From an uncultured Clostridia bacterium (GTDB lineage Bacteria; Bacillota; Clostridia; Christensenellales; UBA3700): a stretch of DNA of 8,509 nucleotides. The translations under genes were made by a program, and so were the position numbers. The notes below the pieces were generated by a model. That model was not told the DNA's origin, did no database searches, and worked only from the letters and a program-made list of their open reading frames with translations. Below, in pieces: positions 5,169-8,509 of the stretch. The stretch lies in NCBI GenBank assembly GCA_947176115.1, contig CAMWPK010000058.1, positions 1 through 8,509 of the forward strand, given 5' to 3'. The stretch's first letter is position 1, and every line of letters starts with the position of its first letter.

Positions 5169-8100
5169 TTATTCCTCTGTGTCGTCACCGCCGTTCAAAC
5201 GCGCATTTTCGATTATCTCCTCTACCTGCGCTTGATTGAGCAGACATACGCACTTTGAACCCTGCTTCTCTATATATCCGCAAGCCATAAGCCAGTCATA
5301 AATCTTTCCGCCTCTTGCAAAGCCTATAGCAAAAGCCCTTTGCATCCATGATATAGATACGTTGTCAATGCCTACAATTCTTTTGAGAACGTCGGGACAT
5401 AAGTCGTCAGGGAAATCAAATTCTTTTATCTTTTCAAGAGACTTAGTCCCCATCGGTTCTTCCTTCTTAGGCTCGGATATAGATGCTATCTCCGCTTCAA
5501 TAGTTTCGTCGTAGTAAGCGGAATTATGACTTACGATATCTCTCATAATATTCTGAATTTCCATGTCGTCGATAAACGGATTTTGCAATCTTATCATATA
5601 TCTCGACTTGGTCGTCTTGACAAGCATATCGCCCTTACCGAGCAAATCTTCAGCTCCAATGCTGTCAAGTATCGTTCTACTGTCTGTACCCGTAGTAACT
5701 GCAAAGGCAATTCTTGTAGGCAAGTTGGCTTTGATATTACCCGTAATGACGTCAACAGACGGTCTTTGCGTAGCCAATATCAAGTGTATTCCGCAAGCTC
5801 TTGCCTTTTGCGCCAAAGTTAAGACGTAAGTTTCGAACTCTTTTGCGTGCTCGCTCACCATAATATCGCCCACCTCGTCTATAATCGTGACGATATACGG
5901 AATAGTTTCGCCTGCGTCGATTACTTCCTTGGTCGCATTATAGCTTGAGATCTTAGCTACGTAACGCTTTGCGAACAATGCGTATCTTCTCTCCATTTCT
6001 GCGCATAGCCATTTGAGAATACCAAGCGACTCCTTAGGAGTATTGTAAATCTTCGGCGTAAGCAAATGCGGAAGCGCTTGATATTTACTAAACTCTACTC
6101 TCTTTGGGTCTACGAGAATAATTCTCAACTCTTCCGGAGAATACTTGTAGATTAGCGAACAAAGCATTGTGTTCAAACATACGCTCTTACCGCTACCCGT
6201 ACCGCCGGCGATAAGCCCGTGCGGGAAGTCCGTCAAATCTTCATAATGACAGTTGTTGTCAACGTCTTTACCAAGAGCAAAGTACAAACCGCCCTTTTTG
6301 TTCTTGAATTTTTCACTCGTCAAGAATTCCTTAAGTCCGACAGTCTTGCGCACCTTGTTGGGCACTTCAATACCGCAAAGCGATTTTCCCGGAATCGGAG
6401 CTTCTATTCTCGCAGTTTCTACCGCCAAAGCCATAAGAATATTGTTGAGCTTGGAAGGTATTTTATCTACTGACAATGTTTCCGGAATCTCAAATTCATA
6501 TCTAGTAACAGAAGGTCCGCTGACGATATTCTTTACGTGTACTTCAATACCAAAGTTAGCGTAAGTTCTCTCAATGATACGCGTCCTTTCCATAAAGTCC
6601 TCGTTGTCTTCTACGTCAGGAACGTAATCGTTGAGGTTGTCTATGCTAGGCGGAATATAAGGCGTAATAACTCTAGGTTTGCTCTCTTTTTGCTCTTCCC
6701 CGCTTGACTCGGTTTGCTTTTTGTTTTGTCCATTATCAATATTAGGGCTTGCCTGCTTCTTTTGCGGAGCAGACGGCGAGGTAGATTTTGCAACGATTGG
6801 CTTTGGCTTATCGTAAGTCGTTTGGAAATAACCGTCGCTATTTTCTACCGGCTTATCAACATTGACTTCATCCGTAGCGTGATAATTGCTGACAGGAGAA
6901 GGCTCGCTCGCCTCTTTTTCTCTATTCATACGGGCGATATACTCGTCCTTGCTCTCTTCTTGCCTTGTTTGCGTTCTGTCCTCAACAGTTTTCTTTACTT
7001 CTTCAACTTTGTTCTCTTCAGCTTTGTTTTCATCGACTTTATTATTTTCGATAATATCAACGCGCTTTTCTTCTACAGCGCTTATATTGTTGTCTTCTTT
7101 ATTGCTCTCAACTTCTTTTTCTGCGCCCGTAGGAAATTGGAAATTGCTCAAATCAGTCTGCTTGTCAGACGAACTCAATATGCGATCAAGTCTTTCTGTA
7201 AACGACAACGTTTCGCCGGTATTCTCAACCTGTTGATTTTGAACCTCTGCCACTTCTTCTTGACTTTTATCGTCTTGCTGTTTATTCGGTTTTCGCATTT
7301 GCGAATAGTAAGACGGAATATGTCCGTTATCCAAATAATCATTGCTTGTACGAGCATTCGACTGGAATCTTTCGTATATAGACTGAGTTCTCTCTCTTTG
7401 CGACATTTGAGGAGGTTGTTGGTCAGTTTGATTTTGCTCTTGAGTTAAAGGAGCGTTTGCGCCTTCGTCAATAACGTTGAGTCTTTGGTTGCCGTCTATA
7501 CCCAAATAATCTCTTTGCACACTGCTGATTGTAGTTGTGTTATCTGCTCCTGCCACATCTTCGCCTGCATAGATATATTCGCTACGCGCAACTTCGTTCC
7601 TAATCTCTTGCGTATCCAAAATAAGTTGAGGCTCTGTCGGCGTATAGTTTGAAGAATAATCTCCCAAATCCATACCAATGTTAAATTGATTAACTTCATT
7701 AGGTTTGTCACTGGCAATATTTACGCTGTCAATAGGCTGATAGTCGTTAAGTCTATTCTTATCTCCTCTTCTAAAGAGTCTTTCTCCAAGATTCTTACCC
7801 TTGACAGTCTGATTATTAAGCGTCGGCGAATTATCTTCATTTTCTACGTTGTAAACGTTGAGATTTGAATGACTTGCGCCTCTCACCTTTCTTGGCTTTT
7901 TAGATAAAATATTAATATTGACGTCCACTTGCAAAAGTATAGCGATCGCAATCAAACCTACGGTAATAATACCGTTTGCCACTAAAGTTAAAATATAGAT
8001 ATGCTTAGTAGCAAATAAGTACAAGAAAATACTTGCCAATGCTCCGCCTGCCGTATCCGCGCCATTGTATGCAGACGAGATATAATTACCCCAACCGTTC

Positions 8101-8429
8101 AGCGCATAACCGTGCGAACCTATGACGTGCGCAAAGGTTATGGTCGTAACGACAATTAAGGTATAAATCAATATTATTTTTTTGCTCTGTTTTGCCCTTA
8201 AATTCAAAATATAGAATAATCCTAGCACGGTGAGCGCAAAGCTATATCCGTATATAGCGTAACCAAAAATACCTACCAAAAAGTTAGTGACGGCTTGTCC
8301 GGCTTTACTAAACGCTCCCAACAAAATCAAGTCTAAAACAAAAAATATCAACGTTATTACAATTCCGTTAACTCTTCTGCTACTTTTTTTCTTTACGGGC
8401 TGATTATTCTCTTCTTGAGTTCTTGCCAT
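5169..8429 (-). CDS. ftsK: FtsK/SpoIIIE-family DNA translocase with long polar linker
   Basis: Septal, membrane-anchored hexameric motor that pumps chromosomal DNA during division (FtsK role) or into a forespore (SpoIIIE role); sequence alone does not decide which. Its 1086 residues exceed the 750-900 common in Firmicutes. Domains: four or five membrane segments (about 22-42, 48-76, 84-104, 127-141, 143-167, the fourth starting with the family's GG turn); a polar Glu/Asn/Gln/Ser-rich linker at about 175-600; an alpha/beta motor at about 605-1000 with Walker A GGTGSGKS (742-749) and Walker B IVTIIDE (846-852), then LATQRPSVDVITG, TRIAFAV and DSRTILDSIGAEDLLGKGDML; and a C-terminal winged-helix gamma domain around SWMQRAFAIGFARGGKIYDWL (from about 1027), used by relatives to read polar DNA signals. 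The Walker B surround is DEVGDIM rather than the common DExADLM. The ATG has AAGGAG seven bases upstream. It is the first gene of the cluster in this window. Confidence 0.97.
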   Translation of the reverse strand: MARTQEENNQPVKKKSSRRVNGIVITLIFFVLDLILLGAFSKAGQAVTNFLVGIFGYAIYGYSFALTVLGLFYILNLRAKQSKKIILIYTLIVVTTITFAHVIGSHGYALNGWGNYISSAYNGADTAGGALASIFLYLFATKHIYILTLVANGIITVGLIAIAILLQVDVNINILSKKPRKVRGASHSNLNVYNVENEDNSPTLNNQTVKGKNLGERLFRRGDKNRLNDYQPIDSVNIASDKPNEVNQFNIGMDLGDYSSNYTPTEPQLILDTQEIRNEVARSEYIYAGEDVAGADNTTTISSVQRDYLGIDGNQRLNVIDEGANAPLTQEQNQTDQQPPQMSQRERTQSIYERFQSNARTSNDYLDNGHIPSYYSQMRKPNKQQDDKSQEEVAEVQNQQVENTGETLSFTERLDRILSSSDKQTDLSNFQFPTGAEKEVESNKEDNNISAVEEKRVDIIENNKVDENKAEENKVEEVKKTVEDRTQTRQEESKDEYIARMNREKEASEPSPVSNYHATDEVNVDKPVENSDGYFQTTYDKPKPIVAKSTSPSAPQKKQASPNIDNGQNKKQTESSGEEQKESKPRVITPYIPPSIDNLNDYVPDVEDNEDFMERTRIIERTYANFGIEVHVKNIVSGPSVTRYEFEIPETLSVDKIPSKLNNILMALAVETARIEAPIPGKSLCGIEVPNKVRKTVGLKEFLTSEKFKNKKGGLYFALGKDVDNNCHYEDLTDFPHGLIAGGTGSGKSVCLNTMLCSLIYKYSPEELRIILVDPKRVEFSKYQALPHLLTPKIYNTPKESLGILKWLCAEMERRYALFAKRYVAKISSYNATKEVIDAGETIPYIVTIIDEVGDIMVSEHAKEFETYVLTLAQKARACGIHLILATQRPSVDVITGNIKANLPTRIAFAVTTGTDSRTILDSIGAEDLLGKGDMLVKTTKSRYMIRLQNPFIDDMEIQNIMRDIVSHNSAYYDETIEAEIASISEPKKEEPMGTKSLEKIKEFDFPDDLCPDVLKRIVGIDNVSISWMQRAFAIGFARGGKIYDWLMACGYIEKQGSKCVCLLNQAQVEEIIENARLNGGDDTEE

Positions 8430-8441
8430 TAAAGTTCTCCT

Positions 8442-8460
8442 TATAATCTTTTAGATTATA
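8442..8460. repeat. 8-bp palindrome abutting the ftsK ribosome binding site
   Basis: TATAATCT and AGATTATA form a perfect 8-bp inverted repeat around a 3-base spacer. On the minus strand its last base is the first A of the AAGGAG Shine-Dalgarno site (8442-8437). A third copy of the octamer TATAATCT lies at 8498-8491, overlapping a -10 box. The palindrome could be an operator, a weak RNA hairpin next to the ribosome binding site, or a second -10 region. The bases are certain; the role is inferred. Confidence 0.5.
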
Positions 8461-8492
8461 TTCACACTTTCCATTCAATCTAACTATTTAAG

Positions 8493-8501
8493 ATTATAGC
8501 A
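8493..8501 (-). promoter_or_regulatory. Extended -10 promoter element upstream of ftsK
   Basis: TGCTATAAT on the minus strand is a perfect extended -10 (TGn plus TATAAT), about 65 bp before the ftsK ATG, in the 80-bp gene-free AT-rich end of the window. The -35 region would lie beyond base 8509 and cannot be seen. A second TATAAT occurs at 8508-8503 and a third within the palindrome at 8460-8455; neither has a good -35 in view. This probably drives the ftsK-pgsA-rimO-cinA-recA operon. Confidence 0.6.
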
Positions 8502-8509
8502 CATTATAT

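Noticed and set aside
6714..7448. Open frame of 244 codons on the plus strand, hydrophobic and membrane-like
   Set aside because: It lies opposite the low-complexity FtsK linker. Complementing Glu/Lys/Asn-rich codons yields Phe/Leu/Ser/Ile codons, so the hydrophobicity is an artefact. It has no recognisable domain, and the FtsK frame is clearly the coding one.
8380..8392. A7 run near the ftsK start as a programmed slippage site
   Set aside because: A one-base backward slip meets a stop at once and would yield a peptide of under 20 residues. The run simply encodes the KKK stretch before the first membrane helix, and no stimulating structure is evident.
1..8509. Search for CRISPR repeats, tRNA or rRNA genes, insertion sequences, toxin-antitoxin or defence genes
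   Set aside because: Nothing matching was seen; the window is almost fully occupied by six conserved genes and has only two gaps larger than 50 bp.

Overview
The window is a housekeeping stretch of a low-to-moderate GC Gram-positive (Firmicutes/Bacillota, most likely Clostridia-type) chromosome. The evidence is the gene content and order (ftsK/spoIIIE, pgsA, rimO, cinA, recA, rny, as around spoIIIE-recA-rny in many Firmicutes), the strong AGGAGG-type ribosome binding sites, the TTGACT/TATAAT promoters and the presence of RNase Y. I cannot fix the genus from sequence alone. Every recognised gene is on the minus strand, so the biological reading direction runs from base 8509 down to base 1.

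Layout in transcription order: a short AT-rich promoter/leader (8430-8509) with an extended -10 box and a palindrome next to the ribosome binding site; ftsK (8429-5169), a DNA translocase with an unusually long polar linker; pgsA (5138-4485), phosphatidylglycerophosphate synthase; rimO (4488-3166), which overlaps pgsA by ATGA; a short cinA-type gene (3156-2449) without the usual N-terminal domain; recA (2437-1427); a 105-bp gap holding a near-consensus promoter (1322-1426); and rny (1321 to beyond base 1), truncated by the window edge. From ftsK to recA the gaps are 30 bp or less, two ribosome binding sites overlap the previous stop codon, and there is no credible terminator. These five genes therefore look like one translationally coupled operon, with rny able to start its own transcript.

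The genes join chromosome handling (FtsK translocation, RecA recombination), membrane lipid synthesis (PgsA), ribosome modification (RimO), NAD-cycle salvage (the CinA/PncC deamidase domain) and mRNA turnover (RNase Y). They are linked by conserved chromosomal neighbourhood rather than by one pathway. I see no mobile element, CRISPR array, tRNA, rRNA, toxin-antitoxin pair or defence system, and no convincing undescribed system. The points most worth a second look are the reduced CinA architecture, the repeated octamer in front of ftsK, the long FtsK linker with a divergent Walker B surround, and a T8 tract at the end of the pgsA membrane domain.
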